NCBI GenBank assembly: GCA_023653785.1
Contig: JAMKCH010056715.1
Coordinates: forward strand, 1-64,000
Source: Ophioderma brevispina
Lineage: Eukaryota > Echinodermata > Ophiuroidea > Amphilepidida > Ophiodermatidae
Length of the DNA: 64,000 nt
Direction: 5' to 3'
In this document: positions 51,480 through 64,000 of the stretch, piece after piece
How positions within the stretch are numbered: position 1 is the first letter of the stretch
Layout of the letters: the number at the start of each line of letters is the position of its first letter
Notes under the pieces: model-generated
Seen by the model: the letters and a program-made list of their open reading frames with translations, nothing else
Databases searched by the model: none
What the model was told of the DNA's origin: nothing
Program-made: the position numbers and the translations under genes

Positions 51480-54400
51480 TGTATGATTGTATATCACACT
51501 ATGTAACTCATCACGTCCTAAATACAATCATATTGGTTTTTGGTATTTTGTTTGAACAGTATATTAGTAACCTTAATTCTGGTTCTCAATCATTTAATGA
51601 CCTTTTTTTCTGTAGTATAAGATTTTTTTTGCTATTAAGCCTTTTCCCCTTTTTTTTGGTAATACTTAAGATTTTTTCTCTGGTTTCTGTTATATTCTAT
51701 TGTAATAAAGTAATTTTTTGTACGTCTGCTGTACTTAAGTTTTTGTATAAATAATCCTTAGTAAGTTTGATTTTCTTAGCCCCTATTTTTTTTACTCGTC
51801 CTTGTCTATTAGTGCTTGTCTTGTCTGACTTGTCAACACTCTTCTCTAACAGGTATTCACTTTTAGTACACCCGGTTTCTCAATTTGCTCTCTTCTCACT
51901 TTCTTCCCCTTTTTCACTCTACCTCATCCAACCCATCTCAGTTTCCCCCTCACTCTCTCTCCTCACACACTCTCGCTCTCATTCTCTCCTCTCTCTCCTT
52001 CTCCTCTCTTATAATCCCCCTCGCTATTATTTTCCTTTTACCCTATTCCTATTTCCCCTTTTCACTATGCCATGCCCTGCTATAATAGAACTGCTGCCAT
52101 TAAAATAACCATCACTTCATGACGAAGACTTCCGCGCATCATTAATTGAATTTTTTCACCAACACTAAATTGAACCTCATCAAACTTAATTCCCTCTGCA
52201 TCATCCGTTACTCTCACAGACCCCATAATCATCTCAAACACGTGATCACCCATCCTTCATCACACCACACCCACAAATAACTCTGGTTCTGACTCCGCCT
52301 ATACACTGACGACATCTTTAAACACTAATAAAACACTCAGCAAACGACTAATTTTCCATATTCCATTTCAACTGCCGTAGTAACACAAATCTATGAAGAA
52401 ATCACTAACCTACCTTGATCACCTCAACCACTCTTTCTCTGATGTCTTAAGAATTTCAGAAACATGGCTTAATGACACCAAGTCACCACCTCACTTTATG
52501 GCTACACGTACATTCCAGGAGCACTCACTGGCAGAGGAAAGGGATTTTTCTTTACATAAAAAATCACCCTCTCCACAAAATCTCGACACAAACACCAGCA
52601 CAGAATTTGACTCACTTTTCATCGAACTCAACACCATTAACAAACACCAACAATAACCCTAACACATAACTGACGGAGTTATTTACAGACTGAATGAACA
52701 CAACAATCCAATTTTAACAATAGCTTCGAGCAGCTTCTCACTGAACGAATAAAACCAACCGTGGTGTCTATATTGTCGGTGACTTTAATGTCAATCCTCC
52801 CATAAGTCCACTCATCCACACATTAATGACTTTATTAACACATCACTTGCAAACTCTTATATACCCTAAATTGACAGACCTACAAGAATTACGCATAACA
52901 CAGCCGCTCATTGATAACATTATGACCCAACTCCCCTGACACAGACTCCACACCAGGGATATTTGTCCCTGCCACTACATATCATTTTCCCAATATTCCT
53001 CTTACATCATTTAGTCATAGGCATCCCACAAAAACAACAATCACTAAATGTGATTATAGAGATCACAACATTCGTACATTTAACCGTTGACGCAACACTG
53101 AATCGTGAACATATACTCACAGAAAATGACCCTAACATAGCGTACAGCAACTTCAATACAACTTCTACGAAGCATTCCACGAATCCATTCCCCTTACAAA
53201 AGAAGACCCTAAAAAATCGTAACCACAGGCAGCCCTGGATGACAACAACGCAATGTCCAAGTCATCAAACACAAGAACAGCCTCTATAAAACATACCTTA
53301 AGAACACCAGCAACCAAACAACAATACAAACAATACAAAAACAAATTAACTACATTATTTCGTATTGCAGAAAAAGCACAACACAGAACAAATTCCGAAA
53401 CTCAAAAAATATTCACTCTCACCCAAACCTGGACATTCCTCAACACATTCTAGGTAGGAAGGTAATCCACTAAAAAACAAATCCCTGACCTTTTCACTCA
53501 TAATAATAAGAGATACCGACCAGCTTGTAACATTTCGAATGCATTCAACGATCACTTCCTAACCTGGGAAAAAACTTGGCTAACAAAAATCCACCTTCAA
53601 ATTCAACCTCCATTAATCATTTAACAAAGCAACATACCTTCCAAAAAACACATTAACTTCAATTTTTTCTGAATCCAGCTACTGTAGATGAAATGCACAA
53701 ACATCGGCCACCTACTAAAACCTGGCTACAGTGCTGGGTACCGACAATATAAGATCCTGGGATTGCTACAATCATATTATACATCCATATCGCCTCTGAT
53801 GCACATATTTAACCAATCACTTTCTCAGCCGGACTTTTTCCAGATCACCTCATTCAATTTACAAAACAAAGATGCACCTAACATTGCAAATTAAAGGCCC
53901 ATTTCTTTTCTTCCATCTTTTTTTGCAAAACTAGTCTCTTTGAAAATATCAGTTCACACGTCCCCTGTCTTCATTCTTCAATAAGCACAACATTCTTGTC
54001 GATGAACAGTACGGTTTTAGAGGCCCAAACGCTCGACTTAATGGCACTCCTTGAATCACACTAACCTCAAACTTGCACAAAAATAAATTCCCACACCATG
54101 GGGGTAGTCCTGGATCTTCTCCCAAGGCTTTCGACACTATTGTCACAACATTCTTCTTCAAGCCTTATCATTACTGGTGTCCGTGGAGGTAGCCTTGGAG
54201 TGGTTCAAGAGTTAATCTTACTAAACCGCTCACAATCATTCCTACGTCCACTCCATCGATCATCAATCCAACCTCTCACAGTTTGGCGTCCCTCAAGGCT
54301 GAATCCTGGGATCCCTACTTTTCATCATTTACATGAATGACCTCACCAACATCTCTAACACACTAAAACTAATCTTATTGCAGATGACACAAACATTTTC

Positions 54401-55790
54401 TCTGAACTCTAAATATTAAATGTACTTTTGTAACCAACATGAATCACTGAACGCGCAAAAATCCCTGACTGGTTTCGGGCTAACAAACTTTCTCTCGATG
54501 TTTCAAAAACTAACTACATGCTTTTCTTTCTCACCTGTCACACAATACCACACAATCAAACATTAATACATAGAATAACCAGACAAATCTCCCAGTACAT
54601 TCAACAATTTCTTGGCATGACAATCGACGACAAACTTACATGGAACGAATACATCAACTCTGTCACTACGCAATTGGTACAATCTACAGTGTTAAACATC
54701 ACCTTCCAGACTACACCGTTAAATCAACATTATACAACACACTCGTTCTCCCATACCTTAGCTAACTTACATCATTTGGCCTCCAACGATCATTCACGGC
54801 TCACCAAACTAAACATCACACAGAAATGGGCCGTCCGCACTATCACAAACTCCCCACCCTAGAACCACACTTTTGCCATTATTTCACTCACTTAAAACCT
54901 TTAAATTAGAGCACCTCACCAACTTCAAACAGCGCGCTTCATGTTTGACTGATCACAACAATCATTACCTCCGAACTTCAGCATTTACTTTACCACAAAC
55001 AGAGCAATCCACAGCTCTAACACCAGACAAGCTGACAAACTTCATCTTCCCCTCCCAAAATCTACGTCTGAAAAGCACTTTATTCAGTATCACGGCGGCA
55101 AAAACGTTGGAATGATCTCCCAGAATCCATCACAACACTTACAAACAAAAAAATACTTCAAGCTCAACTGAAAAAAAAAAAAAAAACATTTTCCATCAAC
55201 CTACAAGTCTTATTAAATTACTCCCATGTCCTTATTTCTCCCTCACTTCATTCTTCATCTCATTTCTTCTCTTCTCTCCCTTACTACTTTCTTTCTTCAA
55301 AAAAACCGCTACCTGCTCAACCTCTTCACCTCTGCTTTCCTCATTATGGCGATAGTTCTACATACCTCAGCAAGATATGTTGAAACGTCTGTCCTTTCTT
55401 GTTCCAATTCCTGTATCCGTATTCCCGTTCAGTTTTTGTTTTAAGGTTAGATATATGTTGTTTTTCCCTTGTTATGTTATCTACCTATGTAATAATTTTA
55501 CAACATCAAATCATCCCTTACTTGTGTCATTATTGTAGATTTGTAATTATTGTATTGAATATAATTTTACTTTATTGATCACAGGGCCAGTAATAACTAT
55601 AAACCCTATCTCGGGTTGTCCATTACTGGTCCTAAGCATATCATATTCCGCACCTGTTCGTCTTAGACAGTTTATAACTGATTCCTCATTCCTCATTGTA
55701 TTATTTATTATTATATAATATATGGTATATACATTTCTGTAACGTACGATATTGATAGGTTTAATAAAATTGATACTGTGAATACTTGTA
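51480..55790 (+). mobile_element. Near-full-length but broken LINE (EN + RT), only in copy 2
   Basis: Inserted where copy 1 is continuous near 37930. Ordered landmarks: a pyrimidine-rich leader (about 51890-52070); endonuclease motifs RISETWLND (about 52450-52476) and VGDFNVNPP with GDFN at 52778-52789; a reverse-transcriptase KAFDTI motif (about 54122-54139); GVPQG, an in-frame stop and then ILGSLLFIIYMNDL (about 54285-54343); IADD at 54377-54388 in place of the usual YADD or FADD; LSLDVSKTNYMLF (about 54491-54528); and C-terminal PSQNLRLKS (about 55052-55078). A 3' region follows with GGGTTGTCCATTACTGGTCC. The coding strand is strikingly G-poor. Numerous frameshifts and stops. CR1/L2/Jockey-like; exact clade not fixed. 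Confidence 0.9.
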
Positions 55791-57082
55791 TTGAAATGAG
55801 TGTAAACCTAGCTTAGTTTAGGCCAGTGGTTTAAGATGCTTTTCAGGTGACCAGGCGACATTTGAGAAATCATTTTCAAGCTACTACTTATCTATGTTGT
55901 TATAACCTGGGTGTTATAAACAATACATAATCTAACAGACTTGAAAAGGGTTAACTTCAAATCAACACCACGCAACAGTAAGCAACAAACAAACAAAAAA
56001 TAAAAAAAATGGGTGACAAAAAAACCCACTTCAATCCATACACTCAATGTAATTGAAATGCTTTACAATACAACACGGATATCTAAATTGAACATATCAT
56101 ATAAATGAAAGACATATTATACATGTCATTTCAGTATTGGCATAATTGTGACGTCAGCTCCAAATCAGACCAAAGTTGAATTTCTTGATAGATGTAATAT
56201 GCTGAGTGCTTGTTAAAACAATAATCGGGTATCCGTGGTAAGAAGTGGTTTCAACCGTTTTTGCAAACCCACAAAATCTCAGGAGGAATTATTTTGGTTT
56301 TAATAACGAAAGAAATCGATATCCAATTGAAGCTACAAAAACAATCACGAAACACCTAACCGCGCCTTAACTGTGTCAATATTCTGTATTTTATAAAGAA
56401 TGACTTACAGACAACGATGATATTATATTCTTAAAGAAGAATACTCTAGATAAAATAATAATTATAGAAAATACAAGTGTCTTATGAAGTAGAGAGGAAA
56501 CTGACGCTTCGTTCATACACGCAACGAATGTTTAACAGTAATTTCGTATAAAATAAAAAATATCCCAACATCTAGAAGGCATGGCTATAAGGTGCAGTGT
56601 TGTGTCTACTAATGGGGGTACCAAGAGAAAATAGAGTGTCTCTCTACACTCACAAGGAATGTTTACTTGTTTTTTGGAATTTTAAAGTGTAAGACGCCTC
56701 AAACCCGTTAACTAAATAAGCTGGTATCTCTGGACTTGGTGCATAATGAGATGGGATAAAGACCATTGAGGTTTTACTATGAGCTTGGGAAACTCTATAA
56801 GGGGCGTTTTACCGAAGAGAATTTACCTATTTATAGATGACCGCCGCATTTGTATTGACAAACGCTGTAAATACTGCAAGGCTACAGCTAAATATACGAT
56901 CAAAATTATCATCTTTAAAAAGCGTTGCCTTGAATCAAGAAGATTTATCCTGATGTTAACGTCATCTTTGGAGCTTTTTAAGATCGATTATATGTAATAG
57001 AATTCGCGTGCTTTCTTGATTGCTTTGCTTTTAGTAACAATGACCCCAACGCTGTAAATATTGGCAAGCCTAAGCTGGAAAG

Positions 57083-57367
57083 CAGCGCGTACTCAGACCT
57101 TTGCAAATGGGGGGGGGGTGGGGCTGAAGGGGTGCCAAGGGTGTGGGCTTTTTGAGGGGGCAAATGGGTCCTTCTCCATAGCCACTGTACGCAAAAAGTC
57201 AGTTAATTTTGGGGGTGGCTGATGAAGGGGGGCGGGGGGCGGCAAGGGTTATTCTGTTTGGGGGGCAAGGGCAAGGGTTCTGTTTGGGGGGCAAGGGTTC
57301 GGTTTAGGGGGGCACGGGTCTGTTTTGGGGCGCCCCCCCCCCCCCCCACCGCTTGGTTACGCCACTG
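57083..57367. mobile_element. hAT-like G-rich non-autonomous element, copy 2
   Basis: Same element as 39198-39480. It is flanked by a perfect 8-bp duplication CTGGAAAG (57075-57082 and 57368-57375). The right end reads GGTTACGCCACTG, the complement of CAGTGGCGTAACC; the left end starts CAGCGCGTACTCAG. Interior GGGGCAAGGGTTC and TTTGGGG units repeat. Since it is in both copies it predates their separation. Confidence 0.85.
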
Positions 57368-57494
57368 CTGGAAAGATTATATAGAACATGCGGTCCAAAC
57401 ACGGTGCCCGCCGTGGTGCAAGATGGGGCACGTGTGGGTTTGCAAGAGGGGCCTCGTGTGGTAACAAGAGAGGGCATGTAGTACCAAAATGGCA

Positions 57495-57606
57495 CGTGTG
57501 TCGAGTGGCGGAGAGCATTTGACCTTCACGCCATAGGTTTGCGAAGTCCACCCCTTTGCGGCTAACGTCTTGTGCCGTGAATAACGCGCTTTACCTCAAT
57601 TACTCT
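57495..57606 (+). mobile_element. tRNA-like SINE head, copy 2
   Basis: TGTGTCGAGTGGCGGAGAGC followed by CACGCCATAGGTTTGCGA and TTACCTCAATTACTCTTCTC, the same order as 39612-39720. Indels differ between copies, so the B-box match is distorted here too. Confidence 0.45.
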
Positions 57607-60600
57607 TCTCTCACAACACAATGTGTAAATAGCTAGCCGGCTTAGTCAATCGTTGGGAAGGTAATAGACTCACATCCAAAGGAAGGGAGGCCATCCCCTA
57701 CAGCACATTATAAGGTAAGTCTGGCCCAAATCGGTTCGAAAGAGAGGCACTCCACTCCGTTCCTCCCCTCCTTTATCTTCAGTACATTACTTTTAAAAAT
57801 AGTGGGTAACTGTCGTGGTAAATAAATTATAGACTATGTTAGAACAAAACATCTTGCCCTTTTAATCTATTCAAATTTTGAAGATACAAATCATACCTTT
57901 TTTAATTTGAGTCAGTGGCAAACGCCAATACGGTGTGTGTTCGGCAGAAGTGTCATCACCACGAGCTTGTACAATTCAGCCAAGTGTACATTAAGTAGGT
58001 TCTTATCAATATAGGGGTCAAATCGTATCCAAGTATCAACGTTATTCAAGAAGCCTCCAAGAGCCCTAATGGGTTTCTGGTTTCGTTTTGTATTATAATA
58101 TTATAGGGCAGTATAGAGAAATATAAAAATCCGTCTCTTCTAAACTCCATGGTTAAAAAAAAAAAGTAAGCGATTGATACTGATGAAGCGCGCACGCGCA
58201 CCTTATGTCTCCGTAACGCGCCACAACCATTGTGACCATAACGATCCATAATCATGTGAAGATTATGTCCTTTCAAGAGTAGGAGCTTGACAAGCAATTA
58301 CAAAGACCATGCCTTGAAATTCACTATACAAAACAAATTAACCATTAAAATAGGAAAAATTGCAAATTGTATTAATGAAAATGTACGTTCGATTCTACAA
58401 ACTGAAATAAAAGGCATACTACCTCCAAACGTATCCTGAAATCTTCCCCCGTCAGGTTTAACTTTCTGGTTTAATCATAATAATTGGTAACGATTTTTTT
58501 GAGAGACACTATGAATCTATACCCCACTCAAGAGTTGATGCTGCCCTGGTCAGCATTTGTGAGGGTCCAAGATTCAAAACCAACTATCTCATTTATGTGG
58601 GCGAGTGGAAAGAGAGCGGAAACAAGACGCTTCTTTGTTGACTTCGTAATGAATTTCCTCTATCCTTGCCAAATATACTGATGTAAACCATATCGCAACC
58701 TGTAATTGGCTAGGTTGCCGCGTACTCAGGTGGTTGCGTACCTTACTATTATACATCAGTTTAAAACACTTGCTTTTGGTATATTTATGATTTACATGTT
58801 TGTTTGAATTTCAAACCCTTGGTGGATGAGCATGCTTTCAAATAAATTATACCCGTCACACCGAATTATAAGCATGTACTTTTATTACATTGAACGCATT
58901 CCATGAAAACGTTGTGATACAGAATAGGTGCGAAGGATATGCATATAAGAAAGCCACGTGATTGAACGTCTTCTCCAATGAAAAATGCTTTCGATTGTGA
59001 TAAAAATCTATTTTTACATTCTTTAAATTCCGAAGCAGATACGATTCAGTGCCCCCTCCCTAATAACTTGTGGGTGTTACAGATGACAAACCATCGGATG
59101 TTCACGATTTTTTTTTTTCAAATATGCGAAAAATATGCATCTTTTTACCAGTTTGGAATGAGCATTAAAACGCACCCAAAGAGATTCAAAGAAGTCGGTT
59201 AGTCTTGTATCAGTGGTTTAGAGATGGCTTACGTGTTATAACCCAAACATAATCTATCAGGTGGTAAGAGGGAAGAGGATAGTGAGCAAAGACTCTGCGT
59301 TAAGACACGGATGGATTCTCGGGATATTCGCCATGTGTGCGAGGCGTTCGAAGTAATCTTATGAACCAGGAGGAATCCCAAAACCATTAATGCGAAGAAG
59401 CAAAATAGCTGTGGAGACCGTAAAACCTGTTGCCTTTTAACTAAAGTGTGAAATCCATTGCACCCACAGTTCAAGTGGAAATTAGTTCAAGTAGATAGTA
59501 TCTGTGTAATGTAATTACATTCAGGACGAGGTGATATCATGCACGCGAAATGTAATCGAGGCGCCTTACCTACGGTATACAATCTTGCTGTACACCCCAT
59601 GATTCCGCATTAAATATGCATTGGGCATTTTCTCATAAAAATTCGGTGTCGTATTATTTGGTGATGGATGATCAGCATTATTTGTGCTTTATGCTCAGGC
59701 AGCCAAGAAAGCTTTTCTTTAAGTCTGGAAGTGCTTTATGGTCAAGCAAACGTGTTATCATTATACAACGGTGCACAAAAAAGGTCTCGCCTCGGTCAGA
59801 CGAAGTCGTAACTTTTAAACAACTGAGGAGAATTTAAAACTTTGCGAAAAAACATGTAAATTAGCTTTGCACATCATCCGCTCTGGCGCAATTTAATGGA
59901 TCACAACAGACGCAAATTCGTTATATACGCTGTTTGGACGGCTGAAGGGTAAAACACGTAGCCCTTATTTTTATGATTTCAATGTTTTAGATCTTACAAT
60001 CCTATTTATAATAATATGTGTGTGTTTAAATGTAAATTTGCGATTTAAAATTTTACTATACTACCATTCGCTCATTAATAAGTGAGGTTAAACGTGAAGA
60101 GGACTTCTTGAATTTTCACTTACAAGTATTATCTGGCAAATGCCATTAACTTTCACACGTCAGTAAGATCAAAACTACGAGTATCCAAAATAAGAAGAAA
60201 TATTGAGTGCATAGTGTATTGATTGAAGGGTTTAACCCGTCCAATTGTGGTGGATTGTATTGTGCTCATTGGCTGCAATATGGGTTGGAAGTCATCAACA
60301 CAACAAAGTGCATAAGACCGATCTTGTTGGACTCATTTGAATGCATTTTTATGCTGATTCCCAATAAGGTAGTGAAACTTTTTGTGTTTTAATTATGTAA
60401 TTTTCGGAACTATTTGTTCAGTAGTTCAACAATCGATTGCAGGATCCGGAGGTCCCGTGTTGAGTCAATGTTCAAAAAGTATAGACCGTCTTTCTAAAAC
60501 AGGCAACACTTTTGTGAGCAGTGATTTAATTGACACATTCGGTTCGTGCGATCGTAATATTTATGAGACGCGGTGTTCTCAAGTGTGTATGCTTAAATAA

Positions 60601-63582
60601 ATACAATGTTTTATTGTGTAATGATTGGGGAATTTACTGGTGAAAGGTTTTTATGAGTGAAAGAGTTATCAGACTTATAAACTGATGGATGCGGGATGAG
60701 AGCAGGGAATAAGAAGTATTTACAGACAGGCAGCACAGACAAAACACAGGTCTCTAGTATAACATTTTATAATAAAAAATAAATCACATGACGATCTAAT
60801 GATGACTCTACAATTTATACTCTCCATGACCGCCCTCTATGTAGATACCCGCGAGATGTGGACGTCTAACTGCATTCTCATATATAGGAAAAATGGTAAC
60901 ATCAGCCGATGTTTAAACATCCCAGAATGCACTGCGATTTATAATTCGCACTTTGATGATATCACGTGATCCTGCATAAAGTATACGTTATAATGATTTG
61001 TGGGATTGGCTTATCCACCCTCTTGTGGAGGGCTCGACTTTCAAACGAATCAGGCTCTGGATTTAGAAAAGCCAATTAAGGGACACCGTTATAACGTTTC
61101 AATTAAGGTTGTACAGGCTGTTTGACCCCAACAAATTGTCTCTTTTTATTTTTAGAACAATTTTAAGCAGTGGCGACCCAAGTTTGACAACTGACATAAA
61201 GTAGGGACATGCAAGAGCTATCATCTCTTCAAAAATCAGACAAATTCATTGCGGACATCTTTGCCATATGGCCCTACGAAGGTCAGATTTGTTGTTATAG
61301 CGCCTCTATATGACATTTCTCCATAGAAAGACGTGAAAACTACATTTTAAGAAAATCCCCTCAATTTGGTTTGACATCTGAATGAGGTTGGGAATGGTGA
61401 ATAAACGTTCATCAAACTTCATTTTTTTTAAATAACTTAAAAATATATATATTTCCAGGACCACACTCAGTGAATTATTTCATGGGGCAGCTATGTCGAA
61501 AAGATGTGGTCCTTGAACACAACTTGCAGACGCGTGACGGATGAAATTTGGGAAAGATGTGAACTGAAGTTCATTATTTTCCAGCAAGGTTAAGTCGTCG
61601 CTGGTAGCTGCCATTATCGATCAATGATGCTGGCTTCAGTAGATTTAACCATGGAGTTCAGTATTGACTACAATACTTCCCGTGATTTTAAAATCTCTGA
61701 AATGTTTTCAATTTTGCACATTCAGCAAGGTCAGCCGCTGACAAAATACATGTGCACTTGGATGTTAACCGTACATCAACTCGTAACTTTTTATTGATTG
61801 TCACAAAAGTGCAAACTAATCGATAAGCTAGTGTGCGCGCTATGTGTGTGTGAGCTAACTTTGCTAGAATATCATTAGTTGACAATGCTACGATATTGTC
61901 CCTAAATGCTCGGAAATCAAAAGCCTGCACTGTAAAAATATATTTAGATGAACGCGTGGTGCAAAGAAGTGTTTAGGTAATTAAGAAGTCAAATTTCTAA
62001 ACTCTTTACATCAGATGCCAAACCACTTGTTGTCAATACCTAAACCATTTTAGCTAACAAGTTTTTCCCTGTTGAGCATCAAGCACCGTGTTAAAAACCT
62101 AACTTGCAAATACAAAATGTTTAAATCCTAACCAATGTTTTGCAGTGCTCTGGTATGACATGTTTGACGTGTTTTGTAAATAGAATTCATTTGTACATCC
62201 CAAACAGTATACCCGTGGAAAGTGGGAAAATAGAAAAACACAAGTATACCCGTGGAAATGTTCAACTTTTTTAAGGGCATTTTACCACCTTGAATGTGTC
62301 GTCGAGATAAACATGTTTCAACATATCCCTTGCAATCTGTATAAATATAGCATATAGCTTGACCTTAATAGAGATTGTATAATTGGGATATTATAAAATC
62401 GTATGCTTTTGTTGTTGGACAAACACAGATAACAAATCGCCCCATTAAGCATGTACACGGAAGAGTGAAATTTGGTGTATGTGAATCAGGTGTAATATTT
62501 GGCGTTAATCTTGATAGCTCTTCCTATACACAATGGCAGTGGACTAGATGGACGTTACAAAGAGTGGTGTACATCTTGTCTCACTAATGGTCAAGGTAAA
62601 ATGAATTGGAAAGATGCGTATACGTCCTTTTAATAAATTGTACACGTGGTGTAAGAATTTCGATTCCATCATCTTTTATTGTCTGCAAATGTAACCATGA
62701 CGACAGTTGGTGTGATGTGTGTGTTCATAGCTCACCTATGTAGAATGTTTTAATTACCGCCCCTCCCCATTATATTTAAATATATTATTCATAAAAATTT
62801 GTGACTTTTATAAATATGTGTCATCGGTTATATTTTAAGTGTCAACAACCTGCAAACGAGTGTTGCAATTTGGGGGGGGGGTAACAGCTATGAAAAACCA
62901 ATATCCCGAAATTACTGTAAATTGAGAACAACGAGAAGAATATCTTTAACAACAACTTCTTCAACAAAAACTGATACAAAGACCACCATCCTATAATGGG
63001 TTAACTTAAGTTTTCTTTTAAAAGTCCTGTAATTACCTGTGCCTAATGTCACCGAAAATTCGGAGTTCGTTGTTGTTGTTGACGTTGTTGGTGCTTTCTT
63101 ATTTACAATGCGTACTTTGTGCATTATATTGTGCAGTGTACAGAAGTAAGGTTACATACCTAAATCTGAATATGTTGCATGTAATCGTCCGCTGGACGTT
63201 AAACGCCTCCTATGGCAGGTTGGCTTTTGAAGCAATACTCCTTTTTGTAAAGTGGGCCCAATAGCCAAACCTCCCATATGCACAATTAGTTATCTCATCA
63301 AAGCCGTCTGCAACAAAATGCATTGCATTTTGAAGGGTTTTTTGGACTTTAGTCAAAACGTCCCCCTCTAAAAATCATGCCCTAATTTAAATATAATATT
63401 TGAAGTCATAATTGAATATGAATTCCCAAATGGCTTTGAAACCATCTCAAGAAAAGAAATGGTGCAAGCTACTGGGCACGAGGCATACCGAACTTGCCAA
63501 TACTCTTTTAACAAATCAAATTTGCTAACAAATTTGGCATTTTCTAATTCCATCCATGCAATCATCAGTCCACAGAATCGAA

Positions 63583-64000
63583 TAAATAATAATAATAATA
63601 ATAATAACAGAACATTTATATGGCGCTCTACAAAGCACACAGCGCCTTACAAAGATCTAGTAAAGGGATAGGTTTTCAGGCACTTCTTGAACAAAGACAT
63701 TGTTGTTGACTCCCTAAAGCTAGATGGAAGCACATTCCAAAGCCACATTCCAAAGCAAGGGAGCTGCGGTCTTGAAGCAACTATCACCTGCTTTCTTTTT
63801 AGAGCGAACAACCGTGAGACGGGTAGCATCAGAGGCCGAGCGTAGTCTTTGCCTATAACTGCCCGAAATACTATCACGATGCAGACTGATAAGATCAGTG
63901 AGATAGGTAGGAGCTTCATTATGGATACATTTGTAACATTATGTCATCAACTTAAAGATAATTCTTTCCTTAACAAGAAGCCAGTGTAAAGACCTTAAGA
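63583..64000 (-). mobile_element. LINE 3' end, copy 2, minus strand, runs off the window
   Basis: A minus-strand frame at 63919-63647 contains FGMWLWNVLPSSFREST and LFKKCLKTY, the C-terminal landmarks of L2/CR1-type LINE ORF2 proteins. Toward lower coordinates it passes GCGCTGTGTGCTTTGTAGAG and ends in a (TTA)n tail at about 63583-63607. The element continues past the window end, so its catalytic part is not visible. Matches 45590-46020. Confidence 0.85.

Larger units (their letters stand above)
55840..63582. other. Copy 2 spacer, no gene seen
   Basis: Apart from the hAT-like element and SINE head, this long stretch and its copy 1 equivalent (about 37990-45590) hold no ORF kept in both copies. 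It has exact blocks shared with copy 1, short GT runs (61836-61853) and AT-rich filler. If a gene existed, one copy should keep its frame better than the other; neither does. Confidence 0.5.
47758..64000 (+). repeat. Large duplicated unit, copy 2, runs off the window
   Basis: Collinear with 34878-46020 but about 5 kb longer, because of the MITE at 48942-49514 and the LINE at about 51480-55790 (the SINE sits at its left edge). Outside these the two copies are of nearly equal length. The sequence is rich in one-base indels relative to copy 1. No frame stays open between copies. The right end of the unit lies beyond the window. Confidence 0.9.

Overview
The window looks like a gene-poor stretch of AT-rich nuclear DNA from an animal, most likely a marine invertebrate. 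This rests on three things: several decayed non-LTR retrotransposons, two tRNA-derived SINEs and many small fold-back DNA elements; long non-coding spacers with microsatellites; and the absence of any bacterial-style gene packing. I cannot name the species. No complete cellular gene is supported. The best protein-coding candidate is one secreted-protein-like exon at about 16.2-16.6 kb on the minus strand, ending at a good splice donor.

Layout. 1-2.4 kb: an imperfect tandem duplication with CAC/CAT simple repeats; the first copy carries a 650-bp inserted MITE. 4.8-5.9 kb: about four units of a ~250-295 bp tandem repeat. 11.0-11.5 kb: a block dense in TGTTC/GAACA words. 11.6-13.3 kb: a LINE reverse-transcriptase relic ending in (TGAA)n. 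16.2-16.6 kb: the candidate exon, with CpG/CCAAT-bearing DNA upstream. 21.4-21.6 kb: a CpG-dense promoter-like segment ending in ATG followed directly by GTAAGA. 22.2-24.0 kb: a fold-back MITE, a LINE 3' end and a second palindromic MITE. 24.6-26.3 kb: two ~0.8-kb direct repeats separated by a G15T22 run. 29.4-31.0 kb: a TGACCTTTGACCT-rich repeat, a hAT-like MITE and a LINE fragment with a YTDD active site.

34.9-64 kb holds the most informative structure. An ~11-kb unit (34,878-46,020) is present again from 47,758 to the window end. The second copy carries three insertions absent from the first: a tRNA-derived SINE (47,458-47,757), a 573-bp TA-flanked fold-back MITE (48,942-49,514) and a ~4.3-kb EN+RT LINE (about 51,480-55,790). 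The first copy preserves recognisable empty sites, exact for the SINE and MITE and approximate for the LINE. A hAT-like G-rich element with an 8-bp target duplication, a SINE-like head and a minus-strand LINE end are shared by both copies.

The two copies differ mainly by scattered 1-2 base gains and losses, broken by exact blocks of about 50-65 bases. That pattern suggests two haplotypes or reads of one locus laid end to end with incomplete error correction, as much as a real tandem duplication. There is no sign of genes working as a pathway or operon; the window is a record of transposition, duplication and possibly assembly error. I did not find an undescribed biological system.
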